Source: Ensifer adhaerens (GTDB lineage Bacteria; Pseudomonadota; Alphaproteobacteria; Rhizobiales; Rhizobiaceae). From it: 64,000 nt of DNA. Shown in pieces: positions 35,133 to 43,825 of this stretch. The notes under the pieces are model-generated. The model had not been told where the DNA came from. It made no database searches and saw only the letters and a list, made by a program, of their open reading frames with translations. The stretch's first letter is position 1. Each line of letters begins with the position of its first letter. The DNA is taken from positions 2,986,501 through 3,050,500 of the forward strand of contig NZ_CP083350.1 in assembly GCF_020035535.1 (NCBI RefSeq). Reading direction: 5' to 3'. A program made the position numbers and the translations under genes.

Positions 35133-36164
35133 TTACCGAGCGGCAGCGGCACCGAAACCCGTGAGGAATGCCGTCAGATTGTCGGAGAGCGCATCACAGA
35201 GGTAGCCACCCTCCTGTACGATTGCTGTCGGGATGCCGAGACTGGAGATCGCCTCGCCGATCCGGGCAAAACCGGGCGTCGATACGGAAAGGCCGCCGAA
35301 GGGATCGCCTTCGAAGGCATCGAGGCCGAGAGCGACGACGAGTGCGTCCGGCGCATAAGCACGAATGCGACGGAAGGCAACGTCGAGAGCGGCCAGGAAT
35401 TCGCCGTCGCCGGACTTGCGTTCGAGCGGGAGGTTGAAGTTGTAGCCGAGACCTGCCCCTTCGCCGCGCTCATCCGCATGCCCCCAGAAGAACGGGTAGA
35501 ATCGCACCGGATCGGCGTGGATCGAGACCGTCAATACATCGGCCCGCTGATAGAAGATGCCTTGCGTGCCATTGCCGTGATGCAGGTCGACATCGAGGAT
35601 GACCACGCGGGCCGCATTCGAAAGGAAGCGTTGTGCCGCGACGGCCGAATTGTTGACGAAGCAGAAGCCGCCGGCAACGTCGGCAAAGGCGTGATGGCCC
35701 GGTGGGCGGCAAAGCGCATAGGCCGCCCGCTCTCCGGCCATCACGACATCGGCAGCGTCGACCGCGCTCCAGGCGCTCCAGCGCACGCTGTCCCAGGTTT
35801 CCCCCGAGATCGGGCATGCGGTATCAGCCATGTGATAGCCTGCCTGCCCGACGGCCGAGGCCGGATAACGGCCATCGCGCGCGAGCGGGTGGATGTTCGG
35901 TATGACCTCCTCCGAAGCCTCGGGGATACGCTGCCAGCGCTGATAGATATGTTCGAGGAATTCGAGATATTCGGGCGTATGCACCGCGGCGATCGGGGCG
36001 AGCCCGTGATCGCGGGGCCGCAGGATCTCGCAGCCCGCAGCGCGCGCGCCGTTCAAAAGCCGCTCGACGCGCTCGGGTTGCTCCGGGTTCGGCTGCGGCG
36101 CACCGCTCGAAAGAAAAGCCTTCGGATTGTGTCGCTTCTGTTCCAGTGCGTAGAAGGCTTTCAT
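35133..36164 (-). CDS. Acetylpolyamine amidohydrolase-like (class II HDAC fold) deacetylase
   Basis: A 343-residue Zn hydrolase of the arginase/deacetylase fold, which removes acetyl groups from N-acetylated amines. Catalytic and Zn motifs are all present: CRPPGHHAFADVAGGFCFVNN (shown in two parts, the tandem His near residue 158), VVILDVDLHHGNGTQ with the Zn Asp and His, and LVVALGLDAFEGDPFGGLS with the second Zn Asp. Length equals that of characterised acetylpolyamine amidohydrolases (about 341-346). ATG 36164 is chosen to match that length. Last gene of the nine-gene operon, 22 bases after the GNAT gene. An enzyme that deacylates the transported amine fits the operon; a polyamine specificity is only the family default. 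Confidence 0.9.
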   Translation of the reverse strand: MKAFYALEQKRHNPKAFLSSGAPQPNPEQPERVERLLNGARAAGCEILRPRDHGLAPIAAVHTPEYLEFLEHIYQRWQRIPEASEEVIPNIHPLARDGRYPASAVGQAGYHMADTACPISGETWDSVRWSAWSAVDAADVVMAGERAAYALCRPPGHHAFADVAGGFCFVNNSAVAAQRFLSNAARVVILDVDLHHGNGTQGIFYQRADVLTVSIHADPVRFYPFFWGHADERGEGAGLGYNFNLPLERKSGDGEFLAALDVAFRRIRAYAPDALVVALGLDAFEGDPFGGLSVSTPGFARIGEAISSLGIPTAIVQEGGYLCDALSDNLTAFLTGFGAAAAR

Positions 36165-36186
36165 GCTCTCTCCAGCTCCTTCGTCT

Positions 36187-36699
36187 TCAAACTTTCGGAC
36201 CGCCTGCGAGAGCCGCAAAGGCCTCATCATAGGCGGCATGGGCGCGGTCCTTCGCCTGCCAGGTAATGCCGATCCGCTCGTAAAGCCGCTGCGCCGGCAG
36301 ATTGTCCACGTCGACCTCGAGCCGGAGATAGTCTCCGCCTCGCGCGCTTGACCATGCGGCAACTTCACGAAGCAGGGCTTCGCCGACCCCGAGGCCCCGG
36401 AAACGACCCTCAACATAAAGGTCCTGTACGAAGACGCCCGGGCGCCCGCGCCAGGTCGAAAAGATCGGGAAGAACAGGCAAAGACCGGCAAGGTCTCCAT
36501 CCGCCTCGGCGAGCAGGCTGTGGAAGGCCGCATTCGGACCGAAACCGAAACGGCTGAAGTCATCGACCGTGCAGGTGACCTTGTCCGCCATATCGAGCCC
36601 GCGCCCCATGGCCAGTATCGCACTATGTATGCTGCCTGCATCCTGCGGTTCGCCTGCGCGAATTCGGATATCGGATGTTAAACGCTGCATCGTCGTCAC
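36187..36699 (-). CDS. GNAT family N-acetyltransferase
   Basis: A 170-residue acetyltransferase. Beginning IRIRAGEPQDAGSIHSAIL, it has the typical strand DGDLAGLCLFFP, the FVQDLYVEGRFRGLGVGEALL motif A with the acetyl-CoA loop R-G-L-G-V-G, and the terminal YERIGITWQAKDRA region. The start is probably GTG at 36699, since AAAGGG lies 6 bases upstream, although ATG at 36690 is possible. It sits between a BKACE gene and the deacetylase gene, so acetylation and deacetylation of an amine are encoded side by side. Confidence 0.82.
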   Translation of the reverse strand: MTTMQRLTSDIRIRAGEPQDAGSIHSAILAMGRGLDMADKVTCTVDDFSRFGFGPNAAFHSLLAEADGDLAGLCLFFPIFSTWRGRPGVFVQDLYVEGRFRGLGVGEALLREVAAWSSARGGDYLRLEVDVDNLPAQRLYERIGITWQAKDRAHAAYDEAFAALAGGPKV

Positions 36700-36762
36700 T
36701 GTTTTCCCTTTCACTGCCAGCAGGCGAAGGCGCAAGTCCAACCAAGCCTCGTGCCACCGGCG

Positions 36763-37707
36763 TCAGAATGCCACCTGATCTCCGCCCTTGAGGCCGAGAA
36801 GCGCGCGTGCCTCCTTAGGGGTTGCAACTTCCAGTGACAAGGCGTCGAGAACGGTGCGGATGCGCTGAACCTGCTCGGCATTGCTGGTCGCGAGCGTGCC
36901 CCGACCGTTATAGAGACTGTCTTCGAGACCGACGCGCACATTGCCGCCCATGGCCGCAGCCATGGTGATCATCGGCATCTGATGCCGGCCGGCAGCAAGC
37001 ACCGAGAAGCTGTAGTCGCCGCCGAAGAGCTTGTCGGCGATGCGCTTCATATGCGTCAGGTTCTCAGGGTCGGCACCGATACCGCCGAGAACACCGAAGA
37101 CGAACTGGATGAAGAGATGGCCGGAGACGAGGCCCCGATCGCGGAAATGCGCCAGCGAATAGAGGTGGCCGACGTCATAGCACTCGAACTCGAAGCGCGT
37201 ACCGCAGCCCTGGCCGAGCCGCGTCAGGATGAACTCCATATCGGCGAAGGTGTTCTTGAATATCGAGTTGCGCGTCGCTTCAAGGAGCTGCGGTTCCCAT
37301 GCATGTTTCCACTCCGTCGGCTTGTCGAGGGCCGGAAAGAGCGCGAAATTCATCGAACCCATGTTCAGCGAGCACATTTCCGGTTCGGCGCGCATTGCGG
37401 CGGCGAGCCGATCTTCCAACGCCATCAGCGACGATCCGCCGGTGGAGATGTTCACGACAGCATCGGTCGATTGTTTGATGCGCGGCAGGAACTGCATGAA
37501 CAATGCCGGATCCGCCGATGGCCGACCGTCCTCAGGGTCCCGTGCGTGCAGATGCAGGATGGACGCGCCGGCCTCGGCAGCTGCGATCGCTTCGGAGGCG
37601 ATCTGGTCGGGCGTTACAGGCAGGTAGGGCGACATGGTCGGCGTATGCACCGACCCCGTCACCGCGCAGGTGATGATCACTTTGCGCGATGTTCTGGCTT
37701 TCGTCAT
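36763..37707 (-). CDS. Beta-keto acid cleavage enzyme (BKACE, DUF849 family)
   Basis: A 314-residue Zn-dependent enzyme of the family that condenses a beta-keto acid with acetyl-CoA, giving acetoacetate and a new acyl-CoA (type member: 3-keto-5-aminohexanoate cleavage enzyme). Motifs are ITCAVTGSVHTPTMSPYLPV at the start, ILHLHARDPEDGRPS with the Zn His pair, VVNISTGGSS, and the C-terminal GGNVRVGLEDSLY with the catalytic and substrate-binding Arg/Glu/Asp. ATG 37707 follows the aminotransferase stop by 10 bases. In the operon it would cleave the beta-keto acid formed by transamination of a beta-amino acid. Confidence 0.92.
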   Translation of the reverse strand: MTKARTSRKVIITCAVTGSVHTPTMSPYLPVTPDQIASEAIAAAEAGASILHLHARDPEDGRPSADPALFMQFLPRIKQSTDAVVNISTGGSSLMALEDRLAAAMRAEPEMCSLNMGSMNFALFPALDKPTEWKHAWEPQLLEATRNSIFKNTFADMEFILTRLGQGCGTRFEFECYDVGHLYSLAHFRDRGLVSGHLFIQFVFGVLGGIGADPENLTHMKRIADKLFGGDYSFSVLAAGRHQMPMITMAAAMGGNVRVGLEDSLYNGRGTLATSNAEQVQRIRTVLDALSLEVATPKEARALLGLKGGDQVAF

Positions 37708-37717
37708 GGTCAAGCCC

Positions 37718-39085
37718 TCAGCGGTTGACGGGGAGATTGAGTTCTTCGGCGAGCACTTCGAGCACGTCGCCAAGGATGGCAACGATCTCGCCGATCTGTT
37801 CGCGCGTGATGATCATCGGCGGGCAGACGAGGAAGTGATCGCCCTCGACGCCGCCGCGCGTGCGCCTGGAATAGATGATCAGGCCGCGCTCATAGGCGAG
37901 ATCGACCATGCGCTGATGCGCGTTCAACTCCTTCGGCAACGGCTTCATGGTTTCCCGGTCGGAAACGAACTCGGCCGCGAGCAGCAGCCCCTTGCCGCGC
38001 ACGTCGCCAATGAAGGGGAAGCGGTTGGAAAGCGCCACCAATTCCGCCTTCAAGGCCTCACCCATGGCAGCGGCATTGTCGATCAGGCCGAGGCGATCGA
38101 TCTCGTCGAGAACGGCAAGACCGGCGGCGCAAGCGAGCGGATTGCCGGCATAGGTAAACCCATGCTGGAAACCGCCGGCGTCAAGCACCGGCTGCACGAT
38201 CCGCGACGGTGCGGCCATGGCGCCGAGTGGGCAATAGCCGGAGGCAAAGCCCTTCGACAAAGCGATCAGGTCCGGGCGGCAGCTCCAGTGGTCGCCGCCG
38301 AGGAACTTTCCGGTCCGGCCGGCGCCGCTCATCACCTCGTCATGGATCAAGAGGATGCCGTACTTGTCGCAGATTTCGCGAATGCGCGGATAGTAGCTGT
38401 CTGGCGCCACCAGCGCCCCGGTGGAGGCGCCACCGATCGGCTCCATGATGAAGGCCAGCACGCTCTCCGGGCCTTCCGCCTGGATCTTCTCCTCCAGCAG
38501 GTCGGCATATTTGATGCCGCGCTGCTCCATCGTCAGGTTATCCCGGTCAAGATAGGCGGTTGGCGCTGCAACCTTTGGCATCTCGCGCATCATCGGCGAG
38601 AAGGGTTCGGAAAGCGCTGCATAGCCTGTCACGGCCAAGGCGCCCAGCGTACCGCCGTGATAGGACGGAAAGCGGGAGATCACTTTCCATCGATCCTTCT
38701 GGCCCGTGGCGACGGCCCATTGCCGCGCGAGCTTCAGGCAGGATTCAACCGCTTCCGAGCCGCCGGACACAAAGAAGATCTTGTCCATGCCCTGGGGCAA
38801 TTTTTCGGCCGCACGGCGCGCCAAGTCTTCGGCAGGCTCGTTCTCGAAATGCAGCCGGTAGGCGAAGGTTACGCGGTCCATCTGGCGCTTCATAGCATCG
38901 AGAACATTGCGGTTGCCGTGGCCGATATTGACCACCATGGCGCCGCTGGAGCCGTCGATCACCCGGCGTCCGTCCTGGTCGAAGAGATAGATGCCTTCGG
39001 CCCGGTCGACCAGCGGCCGGCGCAGCCGCGACTGGTAGAAGAGATGCGAGGCAGGGCGTTCGTTGGAAGCTGTCGTCTTGAGCAT
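37718..39085 (-). CDS. Class III (omega) PLP-dependent aminotransferase
   Basis: A 455-residue aminotransferase of the beta-alanine/GABA/omega-amino acid type. PLP motifs are FVSGGSEAVESCLKLARQ near residue 110, FPSYHGGTLGALAVTG, LLIHDEVMSGAGRTGKF with the Asp that binds the pyridine N, and ALSKGFASGYCPLGAM with the Schiff-base Lys near residue 285. It transfers an amino group from an omega-amino acid or amine to a keto acid. It lies directly downstream of the dimethylformamidase-like gene (12 bases) and upstream of the BKACE gene, supporting a step that produces a beta-keto acid. Confidence 0.92.
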   Translation of the reverse strand: MLKTTASNERPASHLFYQSRLRRPLVDRAEGIYLFDQDGRRVIDGSSGAMVVNIGHGNRNVLDAMKRQMDRVTFAYRLHFENEPAEDLARRAAEKLPQGMDKIFFVSGGSEAVESCLKLARQWAVATGQKDRWKVISRFPSYHGGTLGALAVTGYAALSEPFSPMMREMPKVAAPTAYLDRDNLTMEQRGIKYADLLEEKIQAEGPESVLAFIMEPIGGASTGALVAPDSYYPRIREICDKYGILLIHDEVMSGAGRTGKFLGGDHWSCRPDLIALSKGFASGYCPLGAMAAPSRIVQPVLDAGGFQHGFTYAGNPLACAAGLAVLDEIDRLGLIDNAAAMGEALKAELVALSNRFPFIGDVRGKGLLLAAEFVSDRETMKPLPKELNAHQRMVDLAYERGLIIYSRRTRGGVEGDHFLVCPPMIITREQIGEIVAILGDVLEVLAEELNLPVNR

Positions 39086-39097
39086 GGCAAATCTCTG

Positions 39098-40735
39098 TCA
39101 GCGATTGAGGTAGTGATTAAGGACATTGGCAGTGACGCGCTCGACCATCGCGTCGCCGCGCTTGAGAGCCGCCACCCATTCGCAACTGCCGGCGTGGAAC
39201 ACCTCGCCTTTGCCGCGCGGAAAATTGACGATCATGCCGCAGCCGCGCTTGACGCGCTCGACGGCAGCCTCGCCATGATCGCCGATCAGCGTTTCGGCGA
39301 CGAATTTGGCGTCGGCATCCGAGAGGAACTGATCGTCGGCGGGTATGTCGGCGCTTTCCTCCTTCAGCGAGGACATGCCGAGCGCAAGGATTTCAAGCCC
39401 GTCCGGCGCGCCGCTGTCTTCGGTCGGCTCCGGCAGACCGCCGCGGATAACGTAGTCGAGGCCGTCGACCTCGTAACCGAAGGCGTGGCCTTCGGCGCCG
39501 AGAATATCGCCGTAGTAGATGCCGGTTCCGGCGAAGGCCCAATGCTCGGGTCGGTAGACCGGGAAGCCGCGCGCACCGCGCGGCGCGCAGCCACCCCAGC
39601 CAACATAAAGGCCGCGCGTGGCATTGAGCCCGAAGGTCGCAGATCCTGGCCGGCCGATCTCGGCCGCCTCCCAGGAGCCGCTGGTGCGCGTCGGGTCATC
39701 CGAGCGAAAGGCCGGGTCTTCTGCACGTGAGCGATACTTGTAACAGACCTGGCGCTTGCCACCGTCTTCGAGGCGCGTCTGCCACATGAAGTTGCCGGCA
39801 AAGCGCGCTGCGTGGCCGCCGCGCTCGACGTAACCGTCGACCGCATCGCGCATTTCCCAGGTCCAGTATTCGTCGTGGCCGACAAAGACGACACAGTCAT
39901 AGCCGTCGAGGATTTCGGGGTTGAAATGCAGCTCATGCTGGCTGGCGAGATCGACGGCATAGCCCTCCCGTTCCGCCCAGCGGAAGAAGTGGCTGTCGTA
40001 GCTTGCCCAGCCGGAAGAGGCATATTTCTTGGAATAACCATTGGCATAGGCCCATTCCATATGCGGGTAGCGCGGTGCGACAGCCATCGGCGCATAGATC
40101 TCGAGCGGCACGCGCGGCGCATTTGCCGGCAGCATCACGAAGCCGCGGCAGAAGGGCCGCTCGATGCTGACCGTCGTCGCGTACTGATCGCGGTTTGGAC
40201 CGGTGATGCCCTGGTAGTGGTTGGAGCCTCCCCAGGTGTTGTATGAAGTCCAGGAACCGGTGGCGGCGACCTGCAGCACGCGGCCGGGCTTGCGGCCGGC
40301 GAGCGGCCGCACGATGAAGAGATGGTGGCACCCGATCGACTTGCCACCCCTGCCCTCGGCTCTCAGCGTGATACGGTAGGCGCCGGACGGCCAGTTTTCG
40401 TCGATCTTGAATTCGAAGCCCGTCTCCCAGCCGCAGCCGAGCACTGAACATTGGTCCGGCGCTTCCTGCCAGCGGACGGAAAGACCGTCACGCTTCAGGA
40501 CGGTTTGCTCTGTGGCTCCGTCGCGCACGACTTCGATCGAAAATTGAGGCGCAGTGGAGCTGACCTGCAGCCGCACGGTAGCGCCGGGCGGATAGGCATA
40601 GGCGTCTGTGTAGCACCAGATCTCGCCGCGCGCGCCGTCCATGCCGGGATATTCGTAGTAGTGACCGAGCACCGCCTCACGGCGCTGTTCCGGCGTCAGT
40701 CCGAAATCAGGGTATTGATCCTGATGTCCCATCAT
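39098..40735 (-). CDS. N,N-dimethylformamidase large-subunit-like hydrolase
   Basis: A 545-residue protein of the N,N-dimethylformamidase beta-subunit family. An N-terminal beta-sandwich (Ig-like, residues about 35-130) is followed by a catalytic Rossmann-like region: QVAATGSWTSYNTWGGSNHY, the fingerprint VFVGHDEYWTWEMRD with the H-x-E-Y-W core near the iron site, and ARFAGNFMWQTR. Known members are mononuclear-iron amidases that cleave formamides. No small (alpha) subunit gene is adjacent, so it may act alone or on another amide. AGGGGG precedes tandem ATGs at 40730-40735. It is the first enzyme gene after the transporter ATPase gene, 7 bases away, and probably performs the first hydrolysis of the imported substrate. 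Confidence 0.8.
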   Translation of the reverse strand: MMGHQDQYPDFGLTPEQRREAVLGHYYEYPGMDGARGEIWCYTDAYAYPPGATVRLQVSSTAPQFSIEVVRDGATEQTVLKRDGLSVRWQEAPDQCSVLGCGWETGFEFKIDENWPSGAYRITLRAEGRGGKSIGCHHLFIVRPLAGRKPGRVLQVAATGSWTSYNTWGGSNHYQGITGPNRDQYATTVSIERPFCRGFVMLPANAPRVPLEIYAPMAVAPRYPHMEWAYANGYSKKYASSGWASYDSHFFRWAEREGYAVDLASQHELHFNPEILDGYDCVVFVGHDEYWTWEMRDAVDGYVERGGHAARFAGNFMWQTRLEDGGKRQVCYKYRSRAEDPAFRSDDPTRTSGSWEAAEIGRPGSATFGLNATRGLYVGWGGCAPRGARGFPVYRPEHWAFAGTGIYYGDILGAEGHAFGYEVDGLDYVIRGGLPEPTEDSGAPDGLEILALGMSSLKEESADIPADDQFLSDADAKFVAETLIGDHGEAAVERVKRGCGMIVNFPRGKGEVFHAGSCEWVAALKRGDAMVERVTANVLNHYLNR

Positions 40736-40742
40736 TTCCCCC

Positions 40743-41507
40743 TCATGCAGCCAGATATTTCTTGAGGAACGCGCGCGTGCGCTCCTGGGTCGGCTGGCGG
40801 AAGATCTCGCTCGGCGCCCCTTGCTCGACGACGACGCCACCATCCATGAACAGGACACGGTCGGCGACCTCGCCGGCAAAGCGCATCTCGTGCGTGACGA
40901 TCAGCATCGTCATATGCTCGGCTGCGAGCTGCTTCATGACCGCGTTCACTTCGTCGACCAGCTCCGGGTCGAGCGCTGAGGTCGCCTCGTCGAAGAGCAT
41001 CACCTTCGGCTGCATCGCAAGCGCGCGAGCAATCGCGACGCGCTGCTTCTGGCCGCCGGAAAGGCGTGACGGAAAGGCATCGATCTTGTCGGCAAGACCC
41101 ACCTTAGACAAGAGCTCGATCGCAAGCTCGCGTGCCGCGGTCTTCGCCATTCCCTTCAGGACGATCGGCCCCATGGTGATGTTTTGCAGGACCGTCAGGT
41201 GCGGGAACAGATTGAAGTGCTGGAACACCATGCCCATCTGCTGGCGCACCGCATTGATGTGCCTTTCGAAGGCCTGGCCCTTCAGGTGCTGGTTGACCTG
41301 GACGCCGTCGAGCCAGACTTCGCCGCCATTGAGCGTCTCGAGGTGGTTGATTGACCTGAGAAGCGTGCTCTTGCCGGAGCCGCTCGGGCCGATAATCGCG
41401 ACGATCTGGCCGCGCGCGACCGAGAGATCGATGCCTTTGAGCACCTCCAGAGCGCCGTAGTTCTTGCGGGCACCCTTGACCTCGACCATGGGTTTCTGTG
41501 CGGTCAT
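40743..41507 (-). CDS. Polar amino acid ABC importer ATPase (GlnQ-like)
   Basis: A 254-residue ATPase. Walker A is GPSGSGKST, the PAAT signature [15 protein letters not shown] and Walker [32 protein letters not shown] is the Q-loop region typical of polar amino acid importers. It overlaps the permease gene upstream by four bases (ATGA). Confidence 0.95.
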   Translation of the reverse strand: MTAQKPMVEVKGARKNYGALEVLKGIDLSVARGQIVAIIGPSGSGKSTLLRSINHLETLNGGEVWLDGVQVNQHLKGQAFERHINAVRQQMGMVFQHFNLFPHLTVLQNITMGPIVLKGMAKTAARELAIELLSKVGLADKIDAFPSRLSGGQKQRVAIARALAMQPKVMLFDEATSALDPELVDEVNAVMKQLAAEHMTMLIVTHEMRFAGEVADRVLFMDGGVVVEQGAPSEIFRQPTQERTRAFLKKYLAA

Positions 41508-42163
41508 CGGGAAACCTCCGCGTTCTTTTCGACCTGGCGCAGACCCGCTTCGAGGACGAGATTGAGAATGTAATAGAGTGCCGCGACCGTGATGTAGAAT
41601 TCGAACGGTCGGAATGTCTCGCTGATCGCAAGCTGGGCCGCATGGACCAGTTCGGCGATGCCGATGATCGAGACCAGCGAGGATTCCTTCAGAAGCACGA
41701 TCAGGTTGTTGCCCATGGCTGGAATGGTGTTGCGGATCGCCTGCGGCACGATGAAGTACCGCAAGGTCTGCATCCGACCGAAGCCAAGGCTGCGGGCACC
41801 CTCCGTTTGCCCGACATCGACGGCGACGATACCGGCACGAAGGATGTCGGCATTGTAGACGGCAAAGTGCAGGCCGAGACCGATGATGCCGGCGATCAGC
41901 GCCGGGATCTTGAAGCCCAATTGTCCGAGCCCGTAATAGATCAGGAAAAGCTGTAGAAGCAGCGGCGTGCCCATGAACAGCCACATGAATGCCCGTACCG
42001 GCAAGGCCACCGTCTTCGGCGCATAGAGAACAACGAGAGCGAAAACGATGCCGAAGATGAAGCTGATCGCGGCGGCGGATATGGTGAGGACGACCGTCCA
42101 CCAGACGCCCATCCAGATGATATCGGCATAGGGCGGAACGACGCTGAAATCGAGACCTTGCAT
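41504..42163 (-). CDS. Polar amino acid ABC importer permease
   Basis: A 219-residue permease of the HisM/GlnP family with about five helices. The EAA loop has [25 protein letters not shown] (split: [12 protein letters not shown] then PQAIRN), and the family motif [17 protein letters not shown] occurs earlier. It follows the first permease by 14 bases, and the two likely form a heterodimer. Confidence 0.93.
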   Translation of the reverse strand: MQGLDFSVVPPYADIIWMGVWWTVVLTISAAAISFIFGIVFALVVLYAPKTVALPVRAFMWLFMGTPLLLQLFLIYYGLGQLGFKIPALIAGIIGLGLHFAVYNADILRAGIVAVDVGQTEGARSLGFGRMQTLRYFIVPQAIRNTIPAMGNNLIVLLKESSLVSIIGIAELVHAAQLAISETFRPFEFYITVAALYYILNLVLEAGLRQVEKNAEVSR

Positions 42164-42177
42164 GTGACCGTCCCCCC

Positions 42178-42825
42178 TCAGGCTATGGCGTAGCGTCGGT
42201 CAAGCAGATCGACGATCCGCGCGAGGACATAGACGATGAGCATGTAGAGCACGGCGGCAACGCCAAAAATCTCGAATGGCTTGTAGGTCGAGCCGATATA
42301 GCGTTGTGCCGTGTAGGTGAGTTCGACCACGGAGATCGTCGAGACGAGCGCGGAGCCTTTGACGAGAGCAACAGCGTTGACGCCAAGTGGCCGGATCATC
42401 AGCCTTGCCGCCTGCGGCAGTACCACCTTGCGCATGGTCTGGAACCGGCTGAAGCCAATCGAGCGCGCCGCTTCCGTCTGGCCGCGATCAACCGAGAGCA
42501 CGGCTCCGCGAATGGATTCCGCCATATAGGCGCCGATGTTGAGCCCCAGCCCGATGACGCCGGCGGCAAACGGTTCGAGATTGATACCGACCTGCGGGCC
42601 GCCGAAATAGAGCACGAAGAGCTGGATCAGGCATGGCGTGCCGCGAAACAGGCTGACATAGGCCGTGCCGAGGGCCCGCAGCAGGAATGAGCGCGACATC
42701 TTGGCGGCAGCTATCAGGAACGCGACCACCAAGCCGAGGGCGAGCGCAAGTACCGATATCTCGATCGTGATCCATGCCGCTTCCACGAAGAACGGGAAGA
42801 CGCGCTGCACCAGCGAAACGTCCAT
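42178..42825 (-). CDS. Polar amino acid ABC importer permease
   Basis: A 215-residue permease paralogous to its neighbour, with [18 protein letters not shown] and an EAA loop [20 protein letters not shown]. Heterodimeric permeases are usual for histidine/arginine/opine-type uptake systems. It lies 75 bases after the binding-protein gene. Confidence 0.93.
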   Translation of the reverse strand: MDVSLVQRVFPFFVEAAWITIEISVLALALGLVVAFLIAAAKMSRSFLLRALGTAYVSLFRGTPCLIQLFVLYFGGPQVGINLEPFAAGVIGLGLNIGAYMAESIRGAVLSVDRGQTEAARSIGFSRFQTMRKVVLPQAARLMIRPLGVNAVALVKGSALVSTISVVELTYTAQRYIGSTYKPFEIFGVAAVLYMLIVYVLARIVDLLDRRYAIA

Positions 42826-42900
42826 TGGGAAACTCCGGAAGGCAAACTCGTGACTTCCGGCCGCGGCTTTCGCAGCGGCCGGAGTGCGGGAGGCGTCAGG

Positions 42901-43683
42901 TCAGCGGATGTCGCTGCCGACCCATTCCATGGCAATCTTCTCGTAGGAGCCGTCTGCCAGCATGTCCTCGAGCGCCTTCTGCATCGCCGCTTTCAGTTCC
43001 GGGTTGTTCTTGCGGATCGCGATGCCGATCGCAACGCTGCCGCCTTCGATGTCGGGGGTTTCCAGGCGACGGACCTTCTCGCCGGTTTCCTTGACGGCGA
43101 CCATGACCGGGATGTTGTCGACGACGATCGCATCGACACGGCCGCTCTTCAGTTCCATCAGCAGTTCCGGCAGACCCTTGTAGGTGCGCACGTCCCAGCC
43201 GCCCTGCTCGCGCGCCCATTTTTCGTGGGTTTCGCCGAGCGTCACGCCGAGGGTCTTGCCCTTGAGTTCGTCAAGTTTCTGAACGGTCGACTCCTCGCTT
43301 ACGAAGACGGCGCGACCGGCATGGTAGTAGGGGCCGACAAAATCGACGACCTTCTCGCGCTCCGGCGTAATCGTCATCGAGCCGACGATGGTGTCGTACT
43401 TGTTGGCGAGCAGCCCGGCGATAATGCCGTCCCACGCAGTCGTCACCAACGTGCCCTTGACGCCGACGCGCTCGGCGATCGCCTGGCCGATCGAGGCGTC
43501 GAAGCCGACGACCTGGTTTTCTTCATTGACGAAGTTGAACGGCGGATACTGGCCCGACATCGCGATCTTCAGTTCGCCGGCCGCCTTGACGCTCTCGAGG
43601 TCGTCGGCCTTGGCCGAGACGGCGGAAAATGTCGCAGCAATGGTCAGCGTAGCGGCCAGCAGGCCGGAGAATAGGCTCTTCAT
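42901..43683 (-). CDS. Polar amino acid periplasmic binding protein (SBP_bac_3)
   Basis: A 260-residue periplasmic protein with a signal peptide ending near SAKA-DD (about residue 22). Family motifs: GELKIAMSGQYPPFNFVNEE, VVGFDASIGQAIAERVGVKG (the ligand-anchoring D-A-S-I) and TWDGII-like TTAWDGIIAGLLANKYD. MTITPEREKVVDFVGPYYHAG follows. First gene of the nine-gene operon, and divergent from the LysR gene at 43826 across 142 bases. The ligand is expected to be a charged or polar amine or amino acid derivative. Confidence 0.95.
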   Translation of the reverse strand: MKSLFSGLLAATLTIAATFSAVSAKADDLESVKAAGELKIAMSGQYPPFNFVNEENQVVGFDASIGQAIAERVGVKGTLVTTAWDGIIAGLLANKYDTIVGSMTITPEREKVVDFVGPYYHAGRAVFVSEESTVQKLDELKGKTLGVTLGETHEKWAREQGGWDVRTYKGLPELLMELKSGRVDAIVVDNIPVMVAVKETGEKVRRLETPDIEGGSVAIGIAIRKNNPELKAAMQKALEDMLADGSYEKIAMEWVGSDIR

Positions 43684-43781
43684 GAAATGTTCCTTGCTCC
43701 TCTGGAATGAACGCGCCTTCTTGTGCGCTTGGGATCGGCATCGAGGCATCTTCCGAATTTCATGATTGCTTCTGCGTCAGC

Positions 43782-43792
43782 ATTGCGCAAAT
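43782..43792. promoter_or_regulatory. Candidate LysR-type operator
   Basis: ATTGCGCAAAT is a short dyad (T-TTGCGCAA-A core) matching the T-N11-A class of LysR sites. It lies between the divergent LysR gene and the transporter operon, 34 bases before the LysR start. Confidence 0.4.
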
Positions 43793-43825
43793 AGATAATG
43801 GGAATAGAAGGCATAGATTTGAGGA

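Noticed and set aside
37634..39730. A 698-codon plus-strand frame across BKACE, aminotransferase and amidase genes
   Set aside because: It is antisense to three well-supported enzymes and has no recognisable domain.
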